Source of the DNA: JAMZMI01 sp049115715
Lineage (GTDB): Bacteria; Bacteroidota; Bacteroidia; Cytophagales; Cyclobacteriaceae
NCBI GenBank assembly: GCA_049115715.1
Contig: JAGDZQ010000007.1
Coordinates: 55,304 to 119,303, forward strand
DNA: 64,000 nt
Direction: 5' to 3'
The notes under the pieces are model-generated. The model had not been told where the DNA came from. It did no database searches and saw only the letters and a program-made list of their open reading frames with translations. How positions within the stretch are numbered: position 1 is the stretch's first letter; every line of letters begins with the position of its first letter. Position numbers and translations under genes: made by a program. Positions 47,162-56,070 of this stretch are shown in pieces.

Positions 47162-48613
47162 TTAGTTCAACATTTCATTAAGTATTTCTTTATCATCAAA
47201 GTGATTTCTCACTCCTTTAATCTCCTGATATGTTTCGTGTCCTTTTCCTGCAACCAGGATGATGTCATTTTCAAGCGCCAGATTGCAGGCGGTACGAATC
47301 GCTTCCTTACGATCTTGAATCACCATGGTCTTCTTTTGGTCCACCTTGGGTATCCCCTCCATCATATCTTTCAATATTTCTGCTGGGTCTTCATCCCTTG
47401 GGTTATCTGATGTCAATATGATTTTATTGCTAAACCCCGCCGCAATTCTCGCCATCTTAGGACGCTTGGTTTTATCTCTGTTACCACCGCATCCTACCAC
47501 AGTAATCAAAGTCTCTTGCCTAGTCCTGAGATTGTCTATCGTTTTCAATACATTTTCCAGTGCATCCGGAGTATGCGCGTAATCAACGATGGCAAGGATC
47601 TGGTTTTTGTTTGGAACCAATTCGAATCTCCCCCTTGCCCCTTCTAGTTGTGACAATGCTGTAAGCACGTCCTCCTTCTCTTCTTCAAGTAATACGCCCG
47701 TAGCGTAAACAGAGAGTAGGTTATAGGCATTGAAATCTCCAATCAAACGGAACCATGCATTGATTCCATTGATCTCAAGTTCTAATCCCTGAATGGTATT
47801 GTGTATCGTTTTGGCTTTGAAATCAGCCATTGATTTGATAGCATATGTTTGTTTATCTGCCTGACAGTTTTGTAGCATTATACCACCTCGTTTATCATCT
47901 GTATTGACTAGTGCAAATGCGTCTGAATTAAGGCCATCAAATAATAGCTTCTTAGCAGCAATGTATGCGTCGAAAGTTTCGTGATAGTCCAAATGATCGT
48001 GGCTGATATTCGTAAATACTGCGCCAGCAAACTGAACTCCTGAAACTCGCTCCTGTACGAGGGCATGCGAGCTCACTTCCATAAAGCAATGCGTGCATCC
48101 TTCTGCAACCATCTGAGCCATTAGCTCATTTAACTGAATACTATCAGGAGTCGTAAAACTAGCAGGTAAAACCTTGTGTTGAATTTTGTTCTCTACGGTA
48201 GAGAGCAAACCCACTTTGTACCCAAGATTGATAAACAGTTGATGTAATAAAGTAGCTGTAGTGGTCTTTCCATTAGTTCCAGTGATTCCAACCAGTTTTA
48301 ATTCTTTTGACGGGTTGTTAAAGAAGTTAGCAGCAACCACTCCCATGGCCGCTGCACTATTCTCCACCTGTATAAATGTGATTCTACTACTTAGTTTTTC
48401 AGGTAGCTTCTCGCAAAGAATTGCAACTGCTCCATTTTTTATAGCTGTTTCAATAAAATCGTGCCCATCAACATTCAATCCCTTGATTGCAAAAAACAGG
48501 GTACCTGTCTCCACTTTTCTGGAATCAAAAGCCAATGTTTTGATGCTTGTTTCTCTTTCTCCATGTATGGATACAAGAGATACTCCAAATAATATGTCTT
48601 TTAGTAATCTCAT
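47162..48613 (-). CDS. murE: UDP-MurNAc-tripeptide synthetase MurE
   Basis: A 483-aa ligase adding the third stem amino acid. ATP loop ITGTNGKTTTATLLH (~110-124). The C-terminal TSDNPRDEDP carries the DNPR motif that marks meso-diaminopimelate as substrate rather than lysine. The start overlaps the stop of the FtsI gene by one base. Confidence 0.97.
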   Translation of the reverse strand: MRLLKDILFGVSLVSIHGERETSIKTLAFDSRKVETGTLFFAIKGLNVDGHDFIETAIKNGAVAILCEKLPEKLSSRITFIQVENSAAAMGVVAANFFNNPSKELKLVGITGTNGKTTTATLLHQLFINLGYKVGLLSTVENKIQHKVLPASFTTPDSIQLNELMAQMVAEGCTHCFMEVSSHALVQERVSGVQFAGAVFTNISHDHLDYHETFDAYIAAKKLLFDGLNSDAFALVNTDDKRGGIMLQNCQADKQTYAIKSMADFKAKTIHNTIQGLELEINGINAWFRLIGDFNAYNLLSVYATGVLLEEEKEDVLTALSQLEGARGRFELVPNKNQILAIVDYAHTPDALENVLKTIDNLRTRQETLITVVGCGGNRDKTKRPKMARIAAGFSNKIILTSDNPRDEDPAEILKDMMEGIPKVDQKKTMVIQDRKEAIRTACNLALENDIILVAGKGHETYQEIKGVRNHFDDKEILNEMLN

Positions 48614-50712
48614 TAGCCCAGCTCAAGTTTGATAGTGGCACCATGAGAAAACTTTGCTCCCGGAGAGATCGACTGAAGACTGACCCTGCCTCTCCCATCA
48701 GCATCTACCTTCAACCCAACATTCTCAAGAATGTAAATGGCATCACGAAGGGTCATCCCTTTCACATCAGGGACTCTGTTGATCTCAGAATCACTCCCTT
48801 TCCAAAAGATAGACTGATTTACCACCTTGGTCTTTACCCAGGTATCATCGTCTGAGCTATGGTTTGAGATTCCTAGTTCGTTGCTGATCATTTGCAACTC
48901 GCTTCTTTTGCCAGCCTTAATAACTGGAAATACGCCTGCAAACTGTAGACGCTCATCTGGTATCTCCTGATGCATTTCGATTTCCAGCGCATAGATTTTA
49001 TCTGCTATTTCCTTGAAGACCGGAGCAGAAACATCGCTTCCGTAAATCTGGTATCCTTTTGGTTCGTCAATGACTACAATGCAGCTATATCGAGGGTTGT
49101 CTGCTGGAAAATAACCTGCGAAGGATGTGTAGTAATTGCTTGTATATTTCCCGTTTTTAACTTTTTTGGCTGTACCAGTCTTACCTGCAATTTTGTACCT
49201 ATCGTTACGAATGTTTTTGGCCGTCCCTCTTTGAACAACTCCTTCCAGCATGATTCTTACTTTTTCCAAAGTGCTACTTGAGCATATTTTCTTGTTCAAG
49301 ACTTTTGATTCGTAGGTCTCTACTTTTTTATTATCCTTAAGTACTGACTTTACAATCAAAGGCTGAATCATCTTTCCATTATTAGCCACAGCATTGTACA
49401 GTGTCAACGTCTGTAATGGGGTCATTTTCAACTCATATCCATGAGAAATCCATGGTAAACTGATTCCGCTCCAGGTTGAATCGGTTGGGTCTTTGATATA
49501 TGGGATACCCTCTCCAATAAGCTGAAAGCCGAGAGGCTTATCAATCCCGATGTTTTTGATATAATTCGTGAATTTTATCGGATCACTTCCAAAATGTTCG
49601 GTAATCAATTTCGCTACTCCGATATTGGACGACTTCTCGAAGACTTCCTGCACGGTCAACATACCATATCCGCCAGGCTTATGATCTTTCATGGTCTCAT
49701 CGAAAAATTTCATTTTACCATCTCCTGTATCCACAGAATCTGACAGTTTCAAATTGGAATCTTCTAAAAGCGCTATCATGCTAGCAAGCTTGAAGGTTGA
49801 CCCTGGTTCTCTGGCTCCCTGACTACCCACAGCATAGTTGTATCGCTCGTAGTACTGGCCTTTACTGTTTCTACTTAAGTTGGAAATAGCCTTGATCTCA
49901 CCTGTCTCAACTTCCATTAATACAACAACTCCATAATCAGCCTGATGCTTTTCTAAATGCTTGAGAAGTGCGGTTTCTGTTACGTCTTGCAAATTGACAT
50001 TGATCGTGGTTTGAATGTCATATCCGTCGATTGGTTGAATTTCTGTGCCGTCATAAACGGGCTTCCAGCCTCCTCCAGCCATCTTTTTCTTTAGCATCTC
50101 ACCATCACGTCCTCCAAGTTGACGGTTAAAACTATATTCCAGCCCTACCGTACCTCGATTGTCAGAATTGATAGATCCAACCGTTCGTCCACCTAAATGC
50201 GAAAAAGGTCGAATTCTTTTTTCCACCTTTTCAAAAATCACACCACCTCGCAGTTTACCAGCTCTGAACATAGGCCAGCACTCCATTTGTTTCTTCTCTT
50301 GGTAGCCAACCTGTGCGCGGTTAAGAATCAGATATTCTCGCTTATCTCTTCTTGCATTCACAATTTTCTGTCGGTACTGAGCTTGTGACAGATTCCCATA
50401 AAAGTTTGATAACAAATAGCTAAGTGAATCAATGTTACTATTGAAAAATGCCTCACTGGCTATGGTTGGATCAAATGCCACCTGATAGACTGGCAAGGAC
50501 GTAGCAAGCAAGCTTCCATCATCTGCATAGATGTTGCCTCTGGTTGCATTCACTTTCATCACCTGAAGGCCTAAAGACTCAGCTATGCCTTTCCATTTAG
50601 AACCCTCAGCATACTGAATGGTAAAAATGCGAAATAGTATCCCTGTAGAAAACAAGAATACTATTAGAAAAGCTAGTCGTACACGGATCAATATGCCTTT
50701 TTTCACACTCAT
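48613..50712 (-). CDS. ftsI: Septal penicillin-binding protein FtsI, with PASTA domain
   Basis: A 699-aa transpeptidase that cross-links septal peptidoglycan with FtsW. One membrane helix near the start; a dimerisation domain; transpeptidase motifs SxxK (GSTFKLA, ~303), SxN (SSNIGVA, ~365) and KTG (AGKTGTAKK, ~510). The last ~65 residues (VPDVKGMTLRDAIYIL...) are one PASTA domain, absent from E. coli FtsI and usual in Gram-positive and Bacteroidota homologues. It overlaps the FtsL-like gene by 4 bases. Confidence 0.95.
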   Translation of the reverse strand: MSVKKGILIRVRLAFLIVFLFSTGILFRIFTIQYAEGSKWKGIAESLGLQVMKVNATRGNIYADDGSLLATSLPVYQVAFDPTIASEAFFNSNIDSLSYLLSNFYGNLSQAQYRQKIVNARRDKREYLILNRAQVGYQEKKQMECWPMFRAGKLRGGVIFEKVEKRIRPFSHLGGRTVGSINSDNRGTVGLEYSFNRQLGGRDGEMLKKKMAGGGWKPVYDGTEIQPIDGYDIQTTINVNLQDVTETALLKHLEKHQADYGVVVLMEVETGEIKAISNLSRNSKGQYYERYNYAVGSQGAREPGSTFKLASMIALLEDSNLKLSDSVDTGDGKMKFFDETMKDHKPGGYGMLTVQEVFEKSSNIGVAKLITEHFGSDPIKFTNYIKNIGIDKPLGFQLIGEGIPYIKDPTDSTWSGISLPWISHGYELKMTPLQTLTLYNAVANNGKMIQPLIVKSVLKDNKKVETYESKVLNKKICSSSTLEKVRIMLEGVVQRGTAKNIRNDRYKIAGKTGTAKKVKNGKYTSNYYTSFAGYFPADNPRYSCIVVIDEPKGYQIYGSDVSAPVFKEIADKIYALEIEMHQEIPDERLQFAGVFPVIKAGKRSELQMISNELGISNHSSDDDTWVKTKVVNQSIFWKGSDSEINRVPDVKGMTLRDAIYILENVGLKVDADGRGRVSLQSISPGAKFSHGATIKLELG

Positions 50713-51077
50713 TGTTCCTCTGCGATTATCTTATAGGGTGGAACATTGCTTTCTTTTAATCCTAGCTCTTCAGCTTGCTTCGCGACTTCTGACTGTTTGC
50801 TGGAAAACTTGTAAGCTGCATTGAGTGTGGTGTAATCTGCTCTTAAATCTGTAATTGATCGCTCAAGCTTATTTATAGTTCGAATCTTCTTTTCTGCATA
50901 ATGCCGATTGCCGATGTAGATGATGCAGAGTGTAGATATGAAGAATATCTGTGGTAGGAACCGAACATGAATAACTTCTGTAATGGACTTATCTACACGC
51001 AAAGCCTTCTCCATCAAAGCGAAGAATCCTCCTCTGCTCTGCGTTTTTGAAGGTTTTATGTAGGTGTTGGTTGCCAT
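50709..51077 (-). CDS. FtsL-like division protein
   Basis: A 122-aa single-pass membrane protein. A cytoplasmic N-terminus, one helix (QIFFISTLCIIYIG, ~64-77), then a coiled-coil segment (RTINKLERSITDLRADYTTL) and a short tail. Size, topology and position between rsmH and ftsI fit FtsL, which joins FtsQ and FtsB in the divisome. Sequence is poorly conserved in this family, so the call rests on place and shape. It overlaps ftsI by four bases. Confidence 0.85.
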   Translation of the reverse strand: MATNTYIKPSKTQSRGGFFALMEKALRVDKSITEVIHVRFLPQIFFISTLCIIYIGNRHYAEKKIRTINKLERSITDLRADYTTLNAAYKFSSKQSEVAKQAEELGLKESNVPPYKIIAEEQ

Positions 51078-51163
51078 GCTTTGAAGTGTTTGTATTTTAA
51101 GTTTTTAAAGTGTTCAGGTTTAGATTTTGGTTTTAGGTACTTATTAAATAAACTTTCTTCTTT

Positions 51164-52081
51164 CTAAATTTTTTCTGCTACTCTCAGCTTTGCACTACGT
51201 GCTCTACTGTTAATATCTATTTCTTCTTGTGTTGGCACAATGGGTTTTTTATTCAATGGTTTGAATGGTCTAACCTCATGTCCAAAAAAATCCTTTTCCA
51301 TTATTCCTTTGAAGTTTCCCGTATTGACAAAATTCTTTACTGGCCTGTCTTCTAAAGAATGATAGCTCATAATCACAAGTCTACCTCCAGGCTTTAGAGA
51401 TTCGGTTGTTTGTTCTAAAAACTCCCTCAAAGTCCCCATCTCATCATTAACCTCTATTCTGATAGCTTGAAAAAGCTGAGCCAGGTATTTCATCTCTCTT
51501 CCTCGTGGTGCCGCCTGAAGCGCTATTGCTTTCAATTCTTCATTTCTCTCAATAGACTTGCCTCTTGCTTTGATAATATTGGATGCAAGCGTGCGAGCGT
51601 TTTTGATTTCACCGTATGCGCTTAGAATATGAATAAGGTCTTTCTCTTCATATTCATTGACAATAACTTTTGCCGTCAGAGGTGAATTGCGATCCATTCG
51701 CATATCGAGCTCTCCATCGAAACGGAATGAAAATCCTCTATCGCCTTCATTGATTTGATGAGAGGAAACTCCTAAATCTGCCAGGATACCATCTACAGGT
51801 GCCGCCTTATAGAATTTGAGATACTTACTCAGGTATCTGAAATTGGATTCAATAAATGTAAAAGAACGTCCTTGCCCTTCTGCTTCTTTCAAAGCTTGAG
51901 CATTGGCTTTTGCATCGTCATCCTGATCAAATGCAAACAGTTTTCCTGAATCCAGCTGGTTGAGTATTTCTCGAGAGTGTCCGCCTCCTCCAAATGTGAC
52001 ATCTACATAGGTTCCTCCAGAAGTAATATTGAGTCCCTCAAGACATTCTTTCAACATTACAGGAGTATGATACTCACTCAT
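51164..52081 (-). CDS. rsmH: 16S rRNA C1402 N4-methyltransferase RsmH
   Basis: A 305-aa SAM methyltransferase (formerly MraW) that methylates C1402 in the decoding centre. Opening EYHTPVMLKECLEGL, SAM motif YVDVTFGGGGHSREIL, then LADLGVSSHQI, GFSFRFDGELDMRMD and MSYHSLEDRPVK. Complete. 3 bases after mraZ; an 86-base gap to the FtsL-like gene holds only AT-rich sequence. Confidence 0.97.
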   Translation of the reverse strand: MSEYHTPVMLKECLEGLNITSGGTYVDVTFGGGGHSREILNQLDSGKLFAFDQDDDAKANAQALKEAEGQGRSFTFIESNFRYLSKYLKFYKAAPVDGILADLGVSSHQINEGDRGFSFRFDGELDMRMDRNSPLTAKVIVNEYEEKDLIHILSAYGEIKNARTLASNIIKARGKSIERNEELKAIALQAAPRGREMKYLAQLFQAIRIEVNDEMGTLREFLEQTTESLKPGGRLVIMSYHSLEDRPVKNFVNTGNFKGIMEKDFFGHEVRPFKPLNKKPIVPTQEEIDINSRARSAKLRVAEKI

Positions 52082-52084
52082 CTA

Positions 52085-52528
52085 TTACTCGTCTAAATAT
52101 TTCTGAGCCAGATCTGAATATTCCATCGGATCCTCTACTTGATATTCATTGAATATCTTAGGGTTCCACATTTCAATGTAGTTGCCCATTCCTACGAGTA
52201 CTGCTTCTTTCTCGAGTTTGGCATGAGCGAGCATTTGCTTAGGTAAAAGTATCCGCCCCGCATTGTCCAACTCTACCTGTGCTATACTCTTGAAAAAGGT
52301 GCGTTTAAGTCTTCTCTGCTCTGAGTTGAACTCACTGAGCGCAGCTATCTTGGCATGTATCTTTTTGTATTCTAACATCGGATACAGGATCAAATTAGGC
52401 TCAAACCCTTGTCGGATAATGAGCTCGTGCGTGGAGACCTCTGGCAGATTAGCTTTAATCTTTGAAGGTAAAACTAACCTGCCTTTGGTATCCAACTTAC
52501 ACTCATACTCGCTTGTAAAAAAAGCCAT
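52085..52528 (-). CDS. mraZ: Transcriptional regulator MraZ
   Basis: A 147-aa AbrB-like DNA-binding protein that controls the division and wall operon. Two half repeats: ECKLDTKGRLVLPSKIK and QVELDNAGRILLPKQML. The open frame reaches 52612, but the start at 52528 gives the family opening MAFFTSEYECKLD. The extra upstream codons overlap the MraZ-box-like repeats, which confirms they are not coding. First gene of the operon. Confidence 0.96.
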   Translation of the reverse strand: MAFFTSEYECKLDTKGRLVLPSKIKANLPEVSTHELIIRQGFEPNLILYPMLEYKKIHAKIAALSEFNSEQRRLKRTFFKSIAQVELDNAGRILLPKQMLAHAKLEKEAVLVGMGNYIEMWNPKIFNEYQVEDPMEYSDLAQKYLDE

Positions 52529-52576
52529 CTGAGCCTTGAAAAATATAAACCACCGTAGCAAATATATGGAAATCAT

Positions 52577-52611
52577 CCACATATACAACCACATCACTCC
52601 ACTTTCTCCCA
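52577..52611 (-). promoter_or_regulatory. Probable MraZ operator, 10-bp repeats
   Basis: On the mraZ strand TGGGA (52611-52607), TGGAG (52601-52597), TGGTT (52591-52587) and TGTGG (52581-52577) follow each other every 10 bases. MraZ of other bacteria binds TGGGN repeats separated by 5 bases, so this matches the known spacing, with the later copies degenerate. It is about 50 bases before the mraZ start. Confidence 0.65.
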
Positions 52612-52758
52612 CTTTCTTAAAAATTTTGTTTCCAGCACATAAACAACGATTAAGAAAGAGATTTAGAGGATTTGGAGCATAACCTACTGGGATGCAGTGG
52701 CTAAAATCAGGTCAATTCAATGAAATATTGTATAGAAATGGTCAAAAATTAGTCTTGG

Positions 52759-52795
52759 TGGGAGATCGTGGGAGAAATAAGATTTTTTTCTCCCA
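52759..52795 (+). promoter_or_regulatory. Second TGGGA pair with inverted repeat
   Basis: TGGGA occurs at 52759-52763 and 52769-52773 on the plus strand, again 10 bases apart. The second copy pairs with CTCCCA at 52790-52795 to form a hairpin (TGGGAGAAA / TTTCTCCCA). It may be a second MraZ site about 150 bases upstream of the first. 52529-52949 has no gene; it holds these sites and the terminator after the DUF6588 gene. Confidence 0.4.
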
Positions 52796-52888
52796 GCGTA
52801 TAGAATTGCTCGTCGCGACATTAACCCATTTATTGTCGTTTGCATCTTGACAGCAGAGAGCTATCTTTCTGCGCTTATATTTATGAAA

Positions 52889-52919
52889 TAAAAAAACTCA
52901 ATGGGTTTCCATTGAGTTT
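52889..52919 (-). terminator. Terminator after second DUF6588 gene
   Basis: AACTCAATGG / CCATTGAGTT with a four-base loop; on the minus strand it is followed by a run of seven T residues. It separates the envelope gene at 52950 from the division operon. Confidence 0.88.
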
Positions 52920-52949
52920 ACTGTCGGTGACTTTATTTCCTAATCATCT

Positions 52950-54032
52950 TTATCGAACGCTCACTCCCAGCCCCACTGTTAGTGTATTGTATTGCTGGAA
53001 AGCATATGAAAAGTCAACAATGAAAACGGCTAATTTTACCTGTACACCTAAAGTAGCTCTGAGCCCTCCTGTCCCATCAAAATTGAGACTAATAGGGTCT
53101 TTGATTTGTGACTCGTTACCGTTTATTGTGTAAGTATAATCTCCATTTACGTCCAAATTGCTATTAACTGCATTGAATCCCAGCGATGCAAAAGGTGTGA
53201 AGAAAAAGATTTTTTTCGATATCACACCTTGAAAGGTTGTGGCTGTGGTTTTAAAAATAGCTTTTCCCTCTCCTTCAAACGTGGTGAATGCCAAACCTTC
53301 ATTATTTTGAACGAAAACATCAATATCATACTTCATATTTAACTGGGATACCCCAAAGAACGCTGACAGATCAAAAGGCAAATTATTAAGTCCCGGTATC
53401 CATTGTTTAACATCATGCATTATCCCTCCCCCGAGCATACTCATCTGAAAATTTCCAAAAGAAATAGGTGGCAAAACCCTGAGTTTGATTTCCGTAGCTT
53501 TTGGTATGCCAATACCGATATTGAAGGTGGGGGCTGGTGCTCCTGCAAAGAGATTATCATCAAGATCAATAATTCCATCCGGAACATCAAAGCGTTGTTC
53601 GCCCGGGATTGAAATTGCAGCTACACCCGGATAACTTGCCTCCCCTGTAAAAACAAGTTCTGCACCTACTTCTGCCTCCCTTCCTGCGATAGTCGGGAGC
53701 AAACCATCTGAATCTCCCTCAAGCACCAGATCTGTATAGTCCCTCTGGTTGAAAGCAAAACTCTTTTCAGATGCAGGTATGAAAGCAAAGGATGGAGAAA
53801 TTGAAACATTGAAGCCCAAGACTTTGTGGGGTCTAGCAGTACTGTACCACCCATTGGCAAGACCATTCCCAAAGGCATTTATACCCGGAGCTGCATAATT
53901 TTTCAGATAAGCCTCGGCATTATCAGCGCCAGTGGCCAGCACATCCCCAAAGCCTTGTGCTGAAACACGATAGGATAGAAAAATCAATAATGTATAAATA
54001 GAAAGTGATTTAAGTCTGGTTATTGGAAGCAT
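52950..54032 (-). CDS. DUF6588-like envelope protein, second copy
   Basis: A 360-aa paralogue of the protein at 774-1796. Signal peptide (YTLLIFLSYRVSAQ), then GWYSTARPHKVLGF, IMHDVKQWIPG, LNNLPFDLSAFFG, and the shared end FSYAFQQYNTLTVGLG (the other copy has VEYALQKYNTITAGVG). It therefore shares the whole length of the family. Probably secreted or in the outer membrane; function unknown. It is preceded by a beta-barrel gene and followed by its own terminator. Confidence 0.82.
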   Translation of the reverse strand: MLPITRLKSLSIYTLLIFLSYRVSAQGFGDVLATGADNAEAYLKNYAAPGINAFGNGLANGWYSTARPHKVLGFNVSISPSFAFIPASEKSFAFNQRDYTDLVLEGDSDGLLPTIAGREAEVGAELVFTGEASYPGVAAISIPGEQRFDVPDGIIDLDDNLFAGAPAPTFNIGIGIPKATEIKLRVLPPISFGNFQMSMLGGGIMHDVKQWIPGLNNLPFDLSAFFGVSQLNMKYDIDVFVQNNEGLAFTTFEGEGKAIFKTTATTFQGVISKKIFFFTPFASLGFNAVNSNLDVNGDYTYTINGNESQIKDPISLNFDGTGGLRATLGVQVKLAVFIVDFSYAFQQYNTLTVGLGVSVR

Positions 54033-54060
54033 CGAAATAGTTTAAAACAGGTAAAAAACT

Positions 54061-54098
54061 AAAGGGGCTGTCTCATTCTTTTGAGATAGCCTCTTTTA
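54061..54098 (-). terminator. Probable terminator after beta-barrel gene
   Basis: On the minus strand AGGCTATCTCA pairs with TGAGACAGCC (one A-C mismatch), followed by a T-rich stretch. It lies just past the stop of the gene at 54115. Confidence 0.6.
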
Positions 54099-54114
54099 AC
54101 AAGTGTCATATCAT

Positions 54115-54735
54115 TTAGAAATCAAATCCAGCGTAAATCTGAAATGCAGAATTCTTGGACTTGTTGGTAGCTTGTCCAGCAAAAGATCCATCTTCGCCAA
54201 TTTCATTGAAACCATAATTATACCTCAATCCAAATATTCCTGAGTCGAAATCGAAACCGATACCTGCAGCGGCTCCAAAATCAAAAGTGTTAAAATCATC
54301 TCGATCGAACCTTTCGATATTATTTACACTTCCATCATCGTTTACATCTTTGATTTTCGCTGAGAGCAGCGTAGCTAAATAAGGGCCGGCTTGAATATTA
54401 AAATTTCCGATTTTTGCTACAAACAATAACGGAACCTCCAGGTAGTTCAACCCATATCGGTATTCGCCGCTTCCTAAAACTATAGAGCCCGAGTAAGTCA
54501 GTGTTGCACCTTTCTGTGTAAACAGCAACTCCGGCTGAAAGGCCATCGCATCAGACAGATCTACACGGTGATAAATTCCTGCATTGAAACCTATCTTCAT
54601 ATTTTCATCATCCACATCCTGAACATATAAGTTTGCAAAGTTTATCCCTCCTTTAATACCTGTTCTCTTTTGAGCAAAAGCGGCAATGGATACGATGAGG
54701 GCGATCATTAATATTGATGTTTTTTTGATTTTCAT
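54115..54735 (-). CDS. Outer-membrane beta-barrel protein, PorT-like fold
   Basis: A 206-aa protein with a signal peptide (IALIVSIAAFAQ). It opens with KRTGIKGGINFANLY, the classical start of the Bacteroidota outer-membrane beta-barrel domain 2 family, and continues with alternating strands ending in QIYAGFDF, with a terminal Phe as barrel proteins often have. Function unknown. Not PorT itself; PorT is at 10271. Confidence 0.85.
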   Translation of the reverse strand: MKIKKTSILMIALIVSIAAFAQKRTGIKGGINFANLYVQDVDDENMKIGFNAGIYHRVDLSDAMAFQPELLFTQKGATLTYSGSIVLGSGEYRYGLNYLEVPLLFVAKIGNFNIQAGPYLATLLSAKIKDVNDDGSVNNIERFDRDDFNTFDFGAAAGIGFDFDSGIFGLRYNYGFNEIGEDGSFAGQATNKSKNSAFQIYAGFDF

Positions 54736-54760
54736 GATTTCATTTTTTTGAGTTAAAAAA

Positions 54761-54886
54761 TTATAGTCGGATGATCCGAAAAACGACCGGTACTACTTCA
54801 GGAATCTTATTGATTAGAATAGGTAGAGCTCCTCTTCCAATAAAGAAAGCTCCCATACTCAAGTAAACAATTGCTAGTATTTCCAT
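54761..54886 (-). CDS. Small membrane-like ORF, 41 aa
   Basis: An ATG-started 41-codon frame that reads MEILAIVYLSMGAFFIG at the start, followed by a second hydrophobic stretch (LPILINKIPEVVPVVF) and a basic end. It would be a tiny membrane protein. It lies in the 209-base gap between two barrel genes. Length alone cannot prove it; codon and hydrophobic pattern are good. Confidence 0.4.
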   Translation of the reverse strand: MEILAIVYLSMGAFFIGRGALPILINKIPEVVPVVFRIIRL

Positions 54887-54944
54887 TATGTGCTATTTAA
54901 AGTTTTACATTTTTTATCCTTAAGAGTCTGGTAACTATTTAAAG

Positions 54945-55487
54945 CTAGAAAACTACTTTTATTCCTAAACCAGGATCGAACGCGAAGAATACATTACCAG
55001 ATGATTCTACCTCAATAAATGGCTTGACGTCAAGACTGATGGCTATCGGAATATCAGAGATTTTATATTCGATACCAAAGATTCCGTCTACTCCAAGTCC
55101 GAAATCCCCATTTCGCTCTCTGTATGCGAATCTTTCTCCTCCGACATTGGATTTTGCTGCTAAGTGGCCTCCAAAACCATAGAACCAATGCAACCCGACC
55201 TCTTCAAACGCCTGCACATGTTTTTCTAAAAGCAATGTAGCACTGAAGGCATCTGGCCAAAAACCAACAATACCTTCGATCGCGGTAGTGGATTTGGTAA
55301 AATGCTTAATAGTCAAACCACTTGTCCCAATTCCTCGAACACCAATAGCAGTGCTGTAGGTAGCTCTTTGTATTGCTAAAAGCGATGAACCGTTTTTCTT
55401 TGAATCATTTTTTTCGTCTCCTGTTCCAGCTACTGATACATCAAGACTAATGACTAATGTGAATGCTATTACTAATATTTTCTTCAT
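54945..55487 (-). CDS. Unknown exported beta-barrel-like protein, 180 aa
   Basis: A signal peptide (IAFTLVISLDVSVAG) is followed by a polar linker, then a beta-rich body (AIGVRGIGTSGLTIKHF, FYGFGGHLAAKS, FGIEYKISDIPIAISLDVKPF) that ends in a hydrophobic strand KVVF. This looks like a small outer-membrane barrel. No family recognised. Confidence 0.75.
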   Translation of the reverse strand: MKKILVIAFTLVISLDVSVAGTGDEKNDSKKNGSSLLAIQRATYSTAIGVRGIGTSGLTIKHFTKSTTAIEGIVGFWPDAFSATLLLEKHVQAFEEVGLHWFYGFGGHLAAKSNVGGERFAYRERNGDFGLGVDGIFGIEYKISDIPIAISLDVKPFIEVESSGNVFFAFDPGLGIKVVF

Positions 55488-55530
55488 AACTAATTTCTTT
55501 TTCGTTTCTTTCTTTGATTTTTCCTTGGCA

Positions 55531-55560
55531 ATTGCTTTTGATTAACACTGTAAAAGCAAT
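55531..55560. repeat. Inverted repeat ATTGCTTTT / AAAAGCAAT
   Basis: A nine-base stem with a 12-base loop, between the 141-aa gene and the barrel gene on the minus strand. There is no T run next to it, so it may be an operator or a weak terminator. Confidence 0.5.
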
Positions 55561-55582
55561 CTGTGCAATACTTAAACTTTTA

Positions 55583-56008
55583 TTACTCTTGACTTGCAGG
55601 CTCGAGAAGGTAACCTAGACGAGCGTATGCTACATCGGGATTTATTCCATTAAGGATATTTATCTTGAGGTATTTGATCAATTCTAGCGATCGATCTTTT
55701 CTAACCTTCAAATACAACAATATGCGGGTGAGTATTGAGACACGACTTTTTGATATTCGTCCTTCTTCAATAAGTTCTTTTTCTAACGCATAAATGGTTG
55801 TAAATTTCTTAAAGTTGTCTTCCGGCAGATAAGGTTTCAAAGCTCCGCCATCTTTAGTTTGATAACCGTTGACCTGAAGAAAATCTATCTGTCGGGAGAG
55901 AATAACCAGTTCATTGTTGGTGATGAACTCTTTGGCTGCCGCATGCTCAACCAAGGCAGTGATCGATTTCTCGTCCTCATTAAGAAATAATTTATTAGTA
56001 GCTTTCAT
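55583..56008 (-). CDS. Hypothetical helical protein, 141 aa
   Basis: A soluble protein without signal or membrane segment. It is mostly helical, mixed charge (FLNEDEKSITALVEHAAAKE at the start, SRVSILTRILLYLKVRKDRSLELI in the last third). No family recognised. It is placed between the DUF4382 lipoprotein and the barrel gene, all on the minus strand, but hairpins on both sides make a common transcript uncertain. Confidence 0.65.
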   Translation of the reverse strand: MKATNKLFLNEDEKSITALVEHAAAKEFITNNELVILSRQIDFLQVNGYQTKDGGALKPYLPEDNFKKFTTIYALEKELIEEGRISKSRVSILTRILLYLKVRKDRSLELIKYLKINILNGINPDVAYARLGYLLEPASQE

Positions 56009-56027
56009 AAGATTGTATTAGAGAAAG

Positions 56028-56049
56028 TTCCGTGGGAGTACCCACGGAA
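56028..56049 (-). terminator. Hairpin terminator after DUF4382 gene
   Basis: TTCCGTGGG / CCCACGGAA around AGTA is a perfect nine-base stem. On the minus strand it follows the DUF4382 stop (56071) and is trailed by CTTTCTCT. Confidence 0.65.
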
Positions 56050-56070
56050 TCCGATTTCGTTCTTACTTAA

